A DNA stretch of 64,000 nucleotides from assembly GCA_964468345.1 (NCBI GenBank), contig CAYXVZ010000014.1, forward strand, positions 35,050-99,049, written 5' to 3'. Shown here piece by piece: positions 45,183 to 54,704 of the stretch. This DNA is from DALYLB01 sp964468345. GTDB taxonomy: Bacteria; Acidobacteriota; Blastocatellia; RBC074. Numbering within the stretch: the first letter of the stretch is position 1; each line of letters starts with the position of its first letter. Under the pieces are notes generated by a model. That model saw only the letters and a program-made list of their open reading frames with translations, searched no databases and had not been told where the DNA came from. Made by a program: the position numbers and the translations under genes.

Positions 45183-46517
45183 ATGCAAAAGACAGCGAAA
45201 GAAAAAGAGAATTACTTTTCCGCGTACGAGCTGTTTGCGCGGACGCGCGAGGGGCGGGATCCGGCCTGGCTGGCGAATTTGCGCGAGAAGGCGGCCGGTC
45301 ATTTCGAATCGCTCGATTTTCAGACGACGCGCGACGAAGCCTGGAAATACACCAATGTCGCGCCGATACTGCGCCAGGCCTTTCGGCAAGTGTTCGACCT
45401 GCAACCGGAAGCTATTTCACTTGCGGAGATTGCCCCCTTCACCTTCGCGGAAACCCTCCGCGCGCAGCTTGTTTTCATCGATGGCGTCTATGCGCCCGCT
45501 TTGTCGGATCTGAGCAGTTTGCCCGCAGGTGTGATTGCAGGAAATTTCTCTGATGTGATCCCGGCCCACGACAAACTGGTCAGCAACCACCTGGGGCTGC
45601 ACGCGGATTACCGCGATCAGGTTTTCACGGCGCTCAATACGGCGCATATCGGCGATGGCGCGTTTGTCGGTATCACAACTGGCGCGGTGATCGAAAAGCC
45701 GATTCACCTGCTTTTCATTTCCACGGCAAAAGATGCGGTTTCTTCGCATCCGCGTACCCTGATCGTGGCCGAGCCGGGATCGATTGCGACCGTCATCGAA
45801 AGTTACGCATCGCTCGGATCGGCGGCTTCATTCACGAACACGGTCACGGAAGTCGCCCTGGCTCAGGATGCGGTCCTCGCTCATTACCGCTTGCAGCAGG
45901 AAAACCTGAATGCGTTTCATGTCGGCACTTCGCAGGTCGTTCAGGCGCGCGGCAGCCGCTATACCTCGATCGCCGTATCGCTCGGCGCCGCGCTCTCGCG
46001 GCACAACCTGAATGTGGCCGTCAGCGACGAGCACATCGAAACGACCATCGACGGCCTGTATGTCGTCACCGGCAGCCAGCATCACGACAGCCATACGATC
46101 ATCGATCATCAGAAACCGAACAGCGCGAGCCATCAGCTTTACAAGGGCATTTTGAACGACCGCTCGCGCGCCGTCTTCAACGGCAAGGTCGTCGTCCGCG
46201 AAGGCGCGTTGCTGACCGATGCGCGGCAGTTGAATAAAAACCTGCTGCTTTCGTCCGACGCCCACATCGACACGAAACCGGAACTCGAAATTTTCGCCGA
46301 TGACGTCAAATGCTCGCATGGCGCGACGGTCGGCCAGCTCGAAGAGGACGAGTTGTTCTATCTCGCCTCGCGCGGCATTCGCGCGGAGCGCGCGCGGGCC
46401 CTGCTGACCTATGGTTTCGCCGAAGACATCATCAGCAAGATCAAATTGAAATCCGTCCGCGACGAGCTCGATCGCATCGTGCTCGAAAAGCTGCAGCAAA
46501 CCCTGGAGATCAAATAA
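45183..46517 (+). CDS. sufD: Fe-S cluster assembly protein SufD
   Basis: 444 residues. SufD landmarks: N-terminal DEAWKYTNVAPIL, central beta-helix repeats, and the C-terminal motif CSHGATVGQLEEDELFYLASRG shared with SufB (conserved His and Cys). It replaces one SufB copy in SufBC2D and is linked to iron acquisition by the complex. Two bp separate its stop from the sufS ATG. Confidence 0.96.
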   Translation: MQKTAKEKENYFSAYELFARTREGRDPAWLANLREKAAGHFESLDFQTTRDEAWKYTNVAPILRQAFRQVFDLQPEAISLAEIAPFTFAETLRAQLVFIDGVYAPALSDLSSLPAGVIAGNFSDVIPAHDKLVSNHLGLHADYRDQVFTALNTAHIGDGAFVGITTGAVIEKPIHLLFISTAKDAVSSHPRTLIVAEPGSIATVIESYASLGSAASFTNTVTEVALAQDAVLAHYRLQQENLNAFHVGTSQVVQARGSRYTSIAVSLGAALSRHNLNVAVSDEHIETTIDGLYVVTGSQHHDSHTIIDHQKPNSASHQLYKGILNDRSRAVFNGKVVVREGALLTDARQLNKNLLLSSDAHIDTKPELEIFADDVKCSHGATVGQLEEDELFYLASRGIRAERARALLTYGFAEDIISKIKLKSVRDELDRIVLEKLQQTLEIK

Positions 46518-46519
46518 CC

Positions 46520-47779
46520 ATGCGCGCAGCCGCCGAAATTACACAGGAGAAAGAGGGAGTGAAGTTTGATGTAGAGCGCATCCGCCAGGATTTCCCGATC
46601 CTCGATCGCGAAGTCCACGGGCGCAAACTGGTCTATCTGGACAGCGCGGCGACGTCGCAAAAACCGCAGATCGTGCTGGATCGCTTGCTGCAGTATTACG
46701 CCGAGGAGAATTCGAATGTCCACCGCGGCGTCCATTATCTGAGCCAGCTTGCGACGCGCGAATATGAAGATGCCCGCGTCAAAATCCAGCATTTTCTGAA
46801 CGCCGCCGAATCGCGCGAGATCATCTATATGCGCGGCACGACCGAGAGCATCAACCTGGTCGCGCAAAGTTACGGTCGCAAGTATGTCCACGCCGGTGAT
46901 GAGATCATCATCTCCGCGCTCGAGCATCATTCGAACATCGTTCCCTGGCAGATGCTGGCGGAACAGACCGGCGCGCAGCTTCGCGTGATTCCGATCAACG
47001 ATCAAGGCGAACTGCTGATCGAGGAATACGCGCAGATGCTCAATCCGCGCGTCAAGATCGTGGCCGTCAATCACATCTCGAACGCGCTCGGCACGATCAA
47101 TCCGGTCAAACGCATCATCGAACTCGCGCACAGCCGCGACATCCCCGTCCTCATCGACGGGGCGCAGGCCGCGCCGCACTTGAAAATCGACGTGCGGGAT
47201 CTGGACTGCGATTTTTACGCCTTCTCGGGCCACAAGACCTGCGGCCCGACAGGCATCGGCGTTCTGTACGGCAAGAGTTACTGGCTGGAATCGATGCCGC
47301 CCGTGATGGGCGGCGGCGATATGATCGCCTCCGTGACCTTCGAAAAAACGACGTACAACGTGCTGCCCTACCGGTTCGAAGCCGGCACGCCGAATATCGC
47401 CGGCGCGATCGGGCTGGGCACGGCGCTTGAATATTTAAACACGATCGGCCTCGACCGGATCGCGGCCTATGAACACGACCTGTTGCAATACGCGACCGAA
47501 ACGATCGGCGCCATTCCGGGCGTCCAACTCATCGGCACCGCGCGCGACAAAGCGAGCGTCCTGTCGTTCACGCTACAGGACGTGCACCCGCACGATATCG
47601 GCACGATTCTCGATCAACAGGGCATCGCCATTCGCGCCGGTCATCATTGCGCGCAACCCGTCATGAAACGTTTCGGCCTGCCCGCGACCGCCCGCGCCTC
47701 CTTCGCCTTTTACAACACGAAAGAGGAAATCGACGCGCTGGCCGCGGCGCTGCATCAGGTGATCGAGGTCTTTGCGTAA
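46520..47779 (+). CDS. sufS: Cysteine desulfurase SufS
   Basis: 419 residues from the ATG at 46520. Group II desulfurase: YLDSAATSQKPQIVLD at the start, ALEHHSNIVPWQ, VDGAQAAPHLKIDVRDL-type PLP contacts, the PLP lysine in SGHKTCGPTG (near residue 241) and the persulfide Cys in IRAGHHCAQPVM (near 377). It removes sulfur from L-cysteine as a protein-bound persulfide and passes it to SufU, whose gene follows. It may also supply MnmA (9887-11050). Confidence 0.97.
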   Translation: MRAAAEITQEKEGVKFDVERIRQDFPILDREVHGRKLVYLDSAATSQKPQIVLDRLLQYYAEENSNVHRGVHYLSQLATREYEDARVKIQHFLNAAESREIIYMRGTTESINLVAQSYGRKYVHAGDEIIISALEHHSNIVPWQMLAEQTGAQLRVIPINDQGELLIEEYAQMLNPRVKIVAVNHISNALGTINPVKRIIELAHSRDIPVLIDGAQAAPHLKIDVRDLDCDFYAFSGHKTCGPTGIGVLYGKSYWLESMPPVMGGGDMIASVTFEKTTYNVLPYRFEAGTPNIAGAIGLGTALEYLNTIGLDRIAAYEHDLLQYATETIGAIPGVQLIGTARDKASVLSFTLQDVHPHDIGTILDQQGIAIRAGHHCAQPVMKRFGLPATARASFAFYNTKEEIDALAAALHQVIEVFA

Positions 47780-47840
47780 GGAGAGGGAGTAGGGGGTAGG
47801 GACGAGAAAGATTCCTCGCCCCTACCCCCTCGCCCCTATT
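47779..47840. repeat. Inverted repeat, GAGGGGCGAGG family
   Basis: AGGAGAGGGAGTAGGGGGTA then GGGACGAG against CTCGCCCCTACCCCCTCGCC then CCTA. Between sufS and sufU, so the operon transcript carries the hairpin. Confidence 0.88.
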
Positions 47841-47843
47841 TTT

Positions 47844-48296
47844 ATGTCTCAACTCAACGAACTCTACCAACAGGTCATTCTCGACCATAATAAAAAGCCG
47901 CGGAACTTCAAGGTGCTGGAGACGGCCAATCGCCAGCAGGAGGGCTACAATCCGCTGTGCGGCGATCAACTGGTGCTGTATCTCGAAATGGACGGCGACG
48001 TCATCAAGGATGTCTCGTTTCAGGGATCGGGCTGCGCCATTTCCAAAGCTTCCGCTTCGATGATGACGGCGGCCGTGAAGGGAAAGACCCGCGAGGAGGC
48101 CGACGTGCTCTTCGATGAGTTCCATCGCATGGTCAAGGGCGAACTCGACCCCGAGGCCCAGCCGCACCATCTCGGCCGCCTGACGATCCTCTCCGGCGTC
48201 CGCGAATTCCCCGCCCGCGTCAAATGCGCGAGTTTATCGTGGCACACCCTGCACGCCGCCCTCGAAGGCAAGGCCGAATCCGTCTCGACGGAATAA
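47844..48296 (+). CDS. sufU: SufU sulfur-transfer protein
   Basis: 150 residues. Begins LNELYQQVILDHNKKPRNF; zinc/cluster ligands PLCGDQ (Cys and Asp), GSGCAISKASASMM (Cys) and RVKCASLSW (Cys), the standard SufU set. It accepts persulfide from SufS by zinc-ligand exchange. The SufU rather than SufE type of system is usual for Gram-positives and several other phyla, including Acidobacteriota. Confidence 0.95.
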   Translation: MSQLNELYQQVILDHNKKPRNFKVLETANRQQEGYNPLCGDQLVLYLEMDGDVIKDVSFQGSGCAISKASASMMTAAVKGKTREEADVLFDEFHRMVKGELDPEAQPHHLGRLTILSGVREFPARVKCASLSWHTLHAALEGKAESVSTE

Positions 48297-48870
48297 TCTG
48301 TTTTTGTTTTCCAGAACAACGTCATAACCGCCCGAAAATTTGTGATCTCAGGTCCTGCCAGGGATTGACTCACAGCGTCCAGTTGGCATACAACGTGCGG
48401 GTCAACAAAACAACCGGACAATTTCAATCGCGTTTTTAATTCCGGCAGCGGGCGGATTTTTCCCCAGCCTGCGGCGGAAAGCGCCGGGGGCGGTATGTCT
48501 GCTTTCCGGGAAAACCGCGCGGTTCCCTCTCACATCCCGGGAGGAAGAAAATTTGCGGTCGCAAAATCAACTGACAACCAGCAGGATGATGTCCTCATCA
48601 AAGGCGGGCCGATGTCTCACAAAAAGAGAACGCACCGCATCGGAATTGCCCTCAAACTTCAGCAAGCAAAGGGGCGCAGAAGCCTGCGGTGAGACGTTCG
48701 GTGTCTGACTCCCTATAACCCAGCGGTACAACATTTCATCGTCGCGATCTTTTCGAACCGAGCCCCGGCCCGATCCAGGCAGTGGCTTGCGATGGAAAGG
48801 CTCGCTTCGGCACGCGGAAAATGCGGAGTTCCTTCGATCACTTGTGTAAATAGCAAGAGGGGGCACAGCG
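48297..48870. other. 574-bp intergenic region upstream of the TPR-FGE gene
   Basis: No repeat hairpin is visible. A sigma-70-like promoter candidate is at 48365-48393. One open frame (48495-48692, 65 codons, MSAFRENRAVPSHIPGG) has no recognised similarity and I do not call it. An intrinsic terminator for the suf operon is not obvious. Confidence 0.5.
48365..48393 (+). promoter_or_regulatory. Sigma-70-like promoter candidate
   Basis: TTGACT (48365-48370), 17-bp spacer, ATACAA (48388-48393), within GGATTGACTCACAGCGTCC. Distance to the TPR-FGE start is about 480 bp, so a long leader or an intervening short gene would be implied. Confidence 0.35.
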
Positions 48871-50619
48871 ATGAACGATTCTTCGACGCATTCCAAAAAG
48901 ACGACGGGCTCGGTGCTGGCGGTCGAGACCATGCTTCGCAATGCGCGGTTGGACGAGCGGGAGACGGAATACACGTTGTTGCTGAACTTGAGCGACGCGC
49001 ACACGCGGATGGGGCAATGGGATCATTGCATCGAAGCGCTGGAATCGGCCCTGCCGATCGCCCGCGACCTCGAAGACATTTCAGGCGAAGCCATGGCGCT
49101 GATGCGACTGGGGGACGCCAGCCGGGCGTCGGGAAATTCGCTGGGGGCGATGCGGCATTACACGAATGCCGCGAGCCTCTATCGCGAATTGGGAAATAAA
49201 CGCGCGGAGGCGCGGGCGATGGCCGCCATCGGCGATGTTCATTATTGCCATGGCAACTGGCGCGACGCGGCGCATGTCTTCAATCTCACGTTGCGGCTGC
49301 TGGTGGAAATCGGGGATGAGCGCTATCAGGGAACCGTGCTGACCATTCTCGGCGAAACGCACCGGCACCTGCAGGAATATGACAGCGCGCTCGATTTTCT
49401 TTATCGCGCGCTGCCGCTGCACAAACAGTTCGACGATTATCATTACGCGGCGCTCAGCTATGCCGCGCTCGGCAATGTCTATGATGAAACCGGCCGCCAG
49501 GTGGATTCGCTGAAGTGCTTCAAACGGGCGTCGGAAATTTTTCACCGGCTCAACGATCGCCGGAACACGGCCGTAATGCTGGTGCGGCAGGGCACGCTGC
49601 TCAAAGCGCAGGGATTCGATCAGGAAGCGGCGGAGATTCTGGAAGCCGCGCGGACCATCTTCAATCGGCTCGAAGATCCCACGGCCGACCTGCTCGAAGA
49701 GCAATTGCTCTATTGGCGGCGGCCGCTCAAAGCGGCGCCCAGCGCGGCCTTGCCGCGGATGCCGCGCATCGACGACCTGCCGCTGACGACCTTTTCTTTC
49801 GAAACCATCACCTTCAACGAACGCGGCAAAGTCAAAAAGCGAACCACCCTCCAGGCCCGTCAATTTTCAGAAGAACTTGCGCCGGGGATTGTACTCGAAA
49901 TGGTGGAGATTCCGGGCGGCGCCTTCACGATGGGCGCGCCCGGCACCGAGGAATGCAGCTTGAAATGCGAGGGGCCGCGCCACGAAGTCATGCTCTCTCC
50001 CTTTTTCATCGGCAAATTCACGATCAATCAGGCGCAATGGAATCTGGTCGCGGGATGGCCGCGCGTTCGCCGCCGCCTCGACCCGATGCCGTCCCGATTC
50101 AAGGGAGACGACCGCCCGGTGGAACGCGTGAGCTGGTATCACGCCTTTGAATTTTGCGAACGGCTGACGAAACAAACCGGCAGGATCTATCGCCTGCCCA
50201 CCGAAGCCGAATGGGAGATGGCCTGCCGCGCCGGCACCACCACGCCCTTTGCGTTCGGCGAAACCATCACGCACGACACGGCGAATTATTACAGCGAATA
50301 TCCCTATGCCGGCGCGCCCAAGCACGATCCGCGAAACAAAACGATTTCCTCCGGCAGCCTCGGCATCGCAAACGCGTACGGCATTTTCGATATGCACGGC
50401 AACACGCGGGAATGGTGCCAGGATTGGTATGGCGATTACACCGATGCGCCGCAGGTCAATCCGGTCGGACCGACCAAGGGAACCAGCCGCGTGCTGCGCG
50501 GCGGTTCATGGTATTCGAACGCGTACAGTTGCCGCTCGGCCTCGCGCATCGGCCATCCGCCCGACCTGCGCAGCGACGCCGTCAGTTTCCGCGTCGTGCT
50601 TGTGATCGCGAACGATTAA
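48871..50619 (+). CDS. TPR protein with C-terminal formylglycine-generating-enzyme-like domain
   Basis: 582 residues. Residues about 35-290 are six or more tetratricopeptide repeats (MALMRLGDASRASGNSLGAM, AMAAIGDVHYCHGNWRDAAH). From about 345, VEIPGGAFTMGAPGTEEC begins an FGE-sulfatase/SUMF1 domain with FFIGKFTINQAQW, VERVSWYHAFEFCERL, RLPTEAEWEMACRAG and the closing RVLRGGSWYSNAYSC. Of the two active-site cysteines of true FGE, only the second is present; the first is Ser. It is therefore probably a binding or structural C-type-lectin-like module, not an active FGE. No signal peptide. Confidence 0.88.
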   Translation: MNDSSTHSKKTTGSVLAVETMLRNARLDERETEYTLLLNLSDAHTRMGQWDHCIEALESALPIARDLEDISGEAMALMRLGDASRASGNSLGAMRHYTNAASLYRELGNKRAEARAMAAIGDVHYCHGNWRDAAHVFNLTLRLLVEIGDERYQGTVLTILGETHRHLQEYDSALDFLYRALPLHKQFDDYHYAALSYAALGNVYDETGRQVDSLKCFKRASEIFHRLNDRRNTAVMLVRQGTLLKAQGFDQEAAEILEAARTIFNRLEDPTADLLEEQLLYWRRPLKAAPSAALPRMPRIDDLPLTTFSFETITFNERGKVKKRTTLQARQFSEELAPGIVLEMVEIPGGAFTMGAPGTEECSLKCEGPRHEVMLSPFFIGKFTINQAQWNLVAGWPRVRRRLDPMPSRFKGDDRPVERVSWYHAFEFCERLTKQTGRIYRLPTEAEWEMACRAGTTTPFAFGETITHDTANYYSEYPYAGAPKHDPRNKTISSGSLGIANAYGIFDMHGNTREWCQDWYGDYTDAPQVNPVGPTKGTSRVLRGGSWYSNAYSCRSASRIGHPPDLRSDAVSFRVVLVIAND

Positions 50620-50707
50620 AGAAATAAACCGCCAAGAACACCAAGGGCGCCAAGAAGAAGGATGAACTCTTCTTGGCGCCCTTGGTGTTCTTGGCGGTTT
50701 ATTTCTT
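50619..50707. repeat. Perfect inverted repeat CCGCCAAGAACACCAAGGGC
   Basis: Left arm AAGAAATAAACCGCCAAGAA, then CACCAAGGGCGCCAAGAAG; right arm its exact complement, with an 11-nt loop. It starts within the stop codon of the TPR-FGE gene and includes the stop codon of the convergent methyltransferase gene. Confidence 0.95.
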
Positions 50708-51523
50708 CCGCGCCTCCATAAACAGCGAATCCGGCTTCCGCACCGCGCCATTCACAAAATCCAGTTCATACCGATTGAAATCCGGAATGCGGCTTTCGTT
50801 CGCCTCGCATCGCCGGATTTCCGCGAAGCCATGCGAAACCAGCAGTCGTTGCAGGCTGAAGCGATCATACATGATCCGGTGAATTTCGCCGGAGTTGCGA
50901 AAGAGTCCTTCCCGCAAGGCCCGCACCGAGCCTCGCCCGAGCAGCAATCGAACGGCCAGCTCCGCGGCGCGGCGGCGTCCACGGGTGAATCGTTCGCGGA
51001 GCGAAGGCTGCGCGGGGCTTCCATTCCCGCCGTTGCGAAGCGCCTCGATCGCGAGTTCCGCTTCCCTGCCGTGCCGCTCGATGATATAGCCGAGTTGTTC
51101 GCGGCTCAGATTCGGATCCGTCCACAGTTGCAGCAAATCGCCGCCGCTGCGTTCGCGCGTGGTCTGGTCGTATAGTTCAAGCAAGGAAAAATCATACGCG
51201 AACTCCCGCGCCCGGTCGCCCGCCACGAGTTCATCGAGAGAGCGAAGGTAAATGCGGCAAATGGCTTCGAGGTCCGGCACGACAATCCGCAGGATGCCGT
51301 TCGGCTTGAGCACTCGTTTTTGCTCGCGAAGAAAAAAATCCGCTTCCTCTTTTCGCAAATGTTCGAGCACGTGCGAGCTGTAGCAGGCACCGAACGACGC
51401 ATCCGCAAAGGGCAATCCCGTCGAAAGATCATGCGCGATGACCGCCGGCGAATGCGACACCAGATCGATATTGACCCACTCCCGGTGATAGGTAACACCG
51501 CAACCTACATTGAGCAATTTCAT
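50699..51523 (-). CDS. SAM-dependent class I methyltransferase
   Basis: 274 residues from the ATG at 51523 (MKLLNVGCGVTYHREW). SAM-binding motif LNVGCG at residues 3-8, acidic motif VNIDLVS, then LPFADASFGACYSSHVLEHL and RVLKPNGILRIVVPD, the Methyltransf_11-type core. The C-terminal 100 residues are an Arg-rich helical extension. Substrate unknown; such genes often act on sugars, lipids or secreted products. Confidence 0.87.
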   Translation of the reverse strand: MKLLNVGCGVTYHREWVNIDLVSHSPAVIAHDLSTGLPFADASFGACYSSHVLEHLRKEEADFFLREQKRVLKPNGILRIVVPDLEAICRIYLRSLDELVAGDRAREFAYDFSLLELYDQTTRERSGGDLLQLWTDPNLSREQLGYIIERHGREAELAIEALRNGGNGSPAQPSLRERFTRGRRRAAELAVRLLLGRGSVRALREGLFRNSGEIHRIMYDRFSLQRLLVSHGFAEIRRCEANESRIPDFNRYELDFVNGAVRKPDSLFMEARKK

Positions 51524-51542
51524 TTGAGTCAAAATAAAATCA

Positions 51543-51669
51543 GAAGGAGGCAGGAGGCAGCGGCAGTCGGCAGTCTTCCACCATGACTTCTTTAAATTCC
51601 AATCCCTCCAAAGCTGGTGCGGTCCTGGCAAGAATGCTGCCGACTGCCGCTGCCTCCTGCCTCCTCCTT
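51543..51669. repeat. Inverted repeat, GGCAGTCGGCAG family
   Basis: AGGAGGCAGGAGGCAGCGGC then AGTCGGCAGT, against ACTGCCGACTGCCGCTGCCT-like right arm (CTGCCGACTGCCGCTGCCTC then CTGCCTCC). Interior of about 65 bp unlike other copies. Confidence 0.93.
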
Positions 51670-51673
51670 CCAC

Positions 51674-52777
51674 CTACTGTTTACTACCTTCAATTTTCTC
51701 TTTGAGCATATTGTACTTTTGCAAGGCGGAATTCGCGCTGGCGGCGTCGCCGGCTTGTTGATGGGCGCGCGCGAGTTGGAACCAGGCGGCGGCGTTTTCT
51801 GGGTCGAGCTTCGCCGCCTCCCGCAATTGCGCGAGCGCGGCCGCCGTTTGTTTTTGATCGACCAGCAGTTTGCCGTAACTCACGCGCGCGGGCGCCAGGC
51901 GCGGATCGGCGGCGATCGCCTGTTCGAGCAGCTTCGCGGCCGTTTCACTTTGATTTTGTTCCAGCCGCAATTCGCCGAGCCGAAAGAGCGCATAGGCATC
52001 GCGCGCATTCAGCCGCAGCTCCTGTTCGAAGGCTTCGATGGCTTTCTCCGCCTGACCGGCGCCCTGTTCGAGCGCGCCGATGCGCACCCAGATGCCGCGG
52101 GCGCGCGGATTTCGTTCGATGGCCTTGCGATAATTCGCGAGCGCCGGGCCATTGAGCCCCTGCGCCTCGTAATTTTCACCGAGCAATTGAAAGATCCGGT
52201 AATTGTCGGGGTGCTTTTGTTTCAGCTCGTCATAGGCCGCAAGCGAGAGCTTCAAATGCACGCGACCCAATAAATGCAGGGTCTCGGCGTCATCGGGTTG
52301 TTTTTCGCGAAGCGTCTGCAGCTGCCTTGCGGCATCGGCCCAGCGCTCGGCCTGGTAATACCCGCGGGCGAGTTGAAAGCGTGCATTCAAATCCTGCGGT
52401 TTGTCGCGCACGGCGCGTTCGAGATGCGGCAGCGCTTCGGCCGGCCGGCCGCCATCGAGCAGAATCAATCCCAGAAACAGATGCGCGACCGTCAGCGTGG
52501 CGTCGCCGGCCAGGGCTTTTTGAAAGGCCTGCGCGGCTTGTTCGTATTCGCCGTTCAAATACCGCATCAGCCCGAGATTCGCGCGCAGGGCATGCTGTGC
52601 CGGTTCGGCCTTGAGCATCGACTCGTAATAGCCGGCGGCTTCGGCGTATTGCTGCCGCGCCTCGGCCGCGCGGGCCTTTTGATACAGCGCCTGTTGCGCG
52701 GCAGCGGGCGACTGCGCCGCTGCCGTGGCGGCAAGAAGCAGAAGGGCAATAAGCGAACGAAACAGCATTCGGATCAT
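51674..52777 (-). CDS. Exported tetratricopeptide-repeat protein
   Basis: 367 residues from the ATG at 52777; an ATG three codons downstream is an alternative. A signal peptide (MLFRSLIALLLLAATAAAQ) is followed by about ten TPR units (ALYQKARAAEARQQYAEAAGYYESM, ARFQLARGYYQAERWADAARQL, AAWFQLARAHQQAGDAASAN). Likely a periplasmic scaffold. The ASPIC/UnbV gene is next upstream on the same strand; pairs of TPR and ASPIC proteins are common in Acidobacteriota. Confidence 0.88.
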   Translation of the reverse strand: MIRMLFRSLIALLLLAATAAAQSPAAAQQALYQKARAAEARQQYAEAAGYYESMLKAEPAQHALRANLGLMRYLNGEYEQAAQAFQKALAGDATLTVAHLFLGLILLDGGRPAEALPHLERAVRDKPQDLNARFQLARGYYQAERWADAARQLQTLREKQPDDAETLHLLGRVHLKLSLAAYDELKQKHPDNYRIFQLLGENYEAQGLNGPALANYRKAIERNPRARGIWVRIGALEQGAGQAEKAIEAFEQELRLNARDAYALFRLGELRLEQNQSETAAKLLEQAIAADPRLAPARVSYGKLLVDQKQTAAALAQLREAAKLDPENAAAWFQLARAHQQAGDAASANSALQKYNMLKEKIEGSKQ

Positions 52778-52844
52778 CAGCAAAATGATTCTCCAGACAG
52801 ATGGAATGGTCTCGGCGTTAAACCATTCCGCGTGCGACTTCCCC

Positions 52845-52948
52845 TTTTTGGTAGGACAGGTTCCCAACCTGTCCTACCAAAAAGATGTTTAATGATAGCC
52901 AGGATCTGCGCCGCTCGGGTAGGACAGGTTGGGAACCTGTCCTACCCG
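52845..52948. repeat. Two short palindromes, GTAGGACAGGTT family
   Basis: 52845-52883: TTTTTGGTAGGACAGGTTCC centred on a dyad, completed by CAACCTGTCCTACCAAAAA. 52916-52948: CGGGTAGGACAGGTTGGGAA then CCTGTCCTACCCG. Both are near-continuous palindromes with almost no loop, unlike the other families here; they are separated by 32 bp. Confidence 0.9.
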
Positions 52949-52974
52949 AAAAGGTTATTTTGCTATCAGCATTT

Positions 52975-54609
52975 CTACTCTCCCTTGATCGTCAGCGTTT
53001 GATTCGCCTTTACGCCGGTCAGCGTCTTCGTTTTTCCGGTCGTGAATCGCGCCGTCAACCGGTCGAGGGTCGTCACGCTTCCCAGGCCGAAATGAGCGAC
53101 GGGCTCCGAGGCCGATTGATAGCTGCCCGACGCGCGGACCTCATCGATCCATTTCACGCCGCCGGCTTCCAGCGTGATTCGCGTGCCCACCGGCGCGCGG
53201 ACGCGCAGCCATTGGCCTTTTGCAGCGCTTCGATTTTCGAGCAGGACCGGCTGGCCATCCAGATCCATTAAGAGCAGATCGAGATCGCCGTCATTGTCAT
53301 AATCGCCGAGCGCCCCGCCGCGATGCGCGCGCGCGGCCTGCAAGCCGGCATCGTCGATTTCGTTGAAGCCGCCCTTGCCCGTGTTTCGAAAGAGCAGCGC
53401 GCGCTGTTTGTATTTGGTTCCGATGTCCACGCGATCGACCTGCGGATAGACGTGCCCGTTGGCCGCAAACAGATCGGGCCATCCGTCGTTGTCGAAATCG
53501 GCAAAGAACATCGCCCAGCCGAGATAGGCAAGCGTGGGCCGCGCAATGCCCGCCGCGCCGGCGCGATCGGTGAATGCGCCCGCGCCGTCGTTGTGAAAGA
53601 GCGCATAGGACTCATCGGAAAAATTCGTCACGCCCAGATCGAGCCGCCCATCGCGATCATAATCGCCGACGGCGATGCCCATTCCCGCGCGGGCCTTGCC
53701 GTTCGCATCCAGGGCCGCCCCCGACAACAGGCCGGCATCGCTGAATTTGCCGTTGCGCTGATTGAGATAAAGATAATTGGCCTGCGTATCGTTCGTGACG
53801 AACAGATCCTGATCGCCGTCATCGTCGAAATCGGCCCATGCGCAGCCCAGGCCGAAATGCCCGGCTTGGTCGTCGACGCCGGCCTGTTTCGAAACGTCCG
53901 TGAAGGTTCCGTCCCCGTTATTGCGATAGAGCGAATCGCCCGCGCCGCGCATGCCGCGCGGGCCGCAGAGAACTTCGAGCGAGCGAAACAGGCAATAGCG
54001 GCCGCGGCCGAATTCGGGCAGGGCTTTCAAATCGTATTCGACGTAATTCGCAACGAACAGATCGAGATCGCCATCGCCGTCATAATCGCCCCAGCCGCTC
54101 GATGCCGACCAGCGCGCATCGCCGACGCCGGCTTTTTGCGTCACATCGGCGAAGGTCCCATCGCCGTTATTGCGATAGAGCACATTCGCGCCGAAATTCG
54201 TCAGATATAAATCCGCGTCACCGTCATTGTCATAATCGGCCGCGCTCACCCCCATCGACCAGCCGCGATACCCCACGCCGGCTTTTTCCGTCACATCCGC
54301 GAATGTGCCGTCATGATTGTTTCGATAAAGCCGGTTTGCCGGCAGCGAACCCGCCTGAAACGACGCGACGCTCGGGTTGTTGCAAAGATAGGCGTCCAGC
54401 CAACCGTCCCCGTCGAAATCCATCCAGGCGACGCCGCCGCCCATCGTTTCGATCAAATACCGTTTCTCGACGGACGAAAGCCGTTCGAGTTTCAATCCCG
54501 ATCGCTCGCTGACCTCCGCAAAGAAAACAGATGGCGAAGACGGTTGGGCGACCAGCGTGACACGCAGAACAGATAAAATCGCGAGGAGAAAAATGTCTTT
54601 GCGTTTCAT
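52975..54609 (-). CDS. FG-GAP/VCBS repeat protein with C-terminal ASPIC/UnbV domain
   Basis: 544 residues from the ATG at 54609 (MKRKDIFLLAILSVLRVTLV, a signal peptide). At least seven FG-GAP blades with Ca-binding loops of DxDxDG type (DFDGDGWLDAYL, DYDNDGDADLYL, DYDGDGDLDLFV, DFDDDGDQDLFV) and the linker LYRNNGDGTFADV. The last 75 residues are an ASPIC domain (VRASGSYQSASEPVAHFGLG). Exported calcium-dependent beta-propeller, probably adhesive or scaffold. Precise role unknown. Confidence 0.92.
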   Translation of the reverse strand: MKRKDIFLLAILSVLRVTLVAQPSSPSVFFAEVSERSGLKLERLSSVEKRYLIETMGGGVAWMDFDGDGWLDAYLCNNPSVASFQAGSLPANRLYRNNHDGTFADVTEKAGVGYRGWSMGVSAADYDNDGDADLYLTNFGANVLYRNNGDGTFADVTQKAGVGDARWSASSGWGDYDGDGDLDLFVANYVEYDLKALPEFGRGRYCLFRSLEVLCGPRGMRGAGDSLYRNNGDGTFTDVSKQAGVDDQAGHFGLGCAWADFDDDGDQDLFVTNDTQANYLYLNQRNGKFSDAGLLSGAALDANGKARAGMGIAVGDYDRDGRLDLGVTNFSDESYALFHNDGAGAFTDRAGAAGIARPTLAYLGWAMFFADFDNDGWPDLFAANGHVYPQVDRVDIGTKYKQRALLFRNTGKGGFNEIDDAGLQAARAHRGGALGDYDNDGDLDLLLMDLDGQPVLLENRSAAKGQWLRVRAPVGTRITLEAGGVKWIDEVRASGSYQSASEPVAHFGLGSVTTLDRLTARFTTGKTKTLTGVKANQTLTIKGE

Positions 54610-54704
54610 GTGACTGAAAAAGAATACCGCAGCCGCCGGGCGGGGCCAATCGAAACCGGAAATTGCTTGCGCTTGGCGCGTGCATAGTGACAATAGTGTG
54701 AGTT

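Noticed and set aside
48495..48692. 65-codon frame upstream of the TPR-FGE gene
   Set aside because: No Shine-Dalgarno, no similarity, and codon use unlike genes nearby.
50460..50619. Diversity-generating retroelement variable region in the FGE-like domain
   Set aside because: The closing RGGSW motif is of the target type, but no reverse transcriptase or template repeat is visible in the window.
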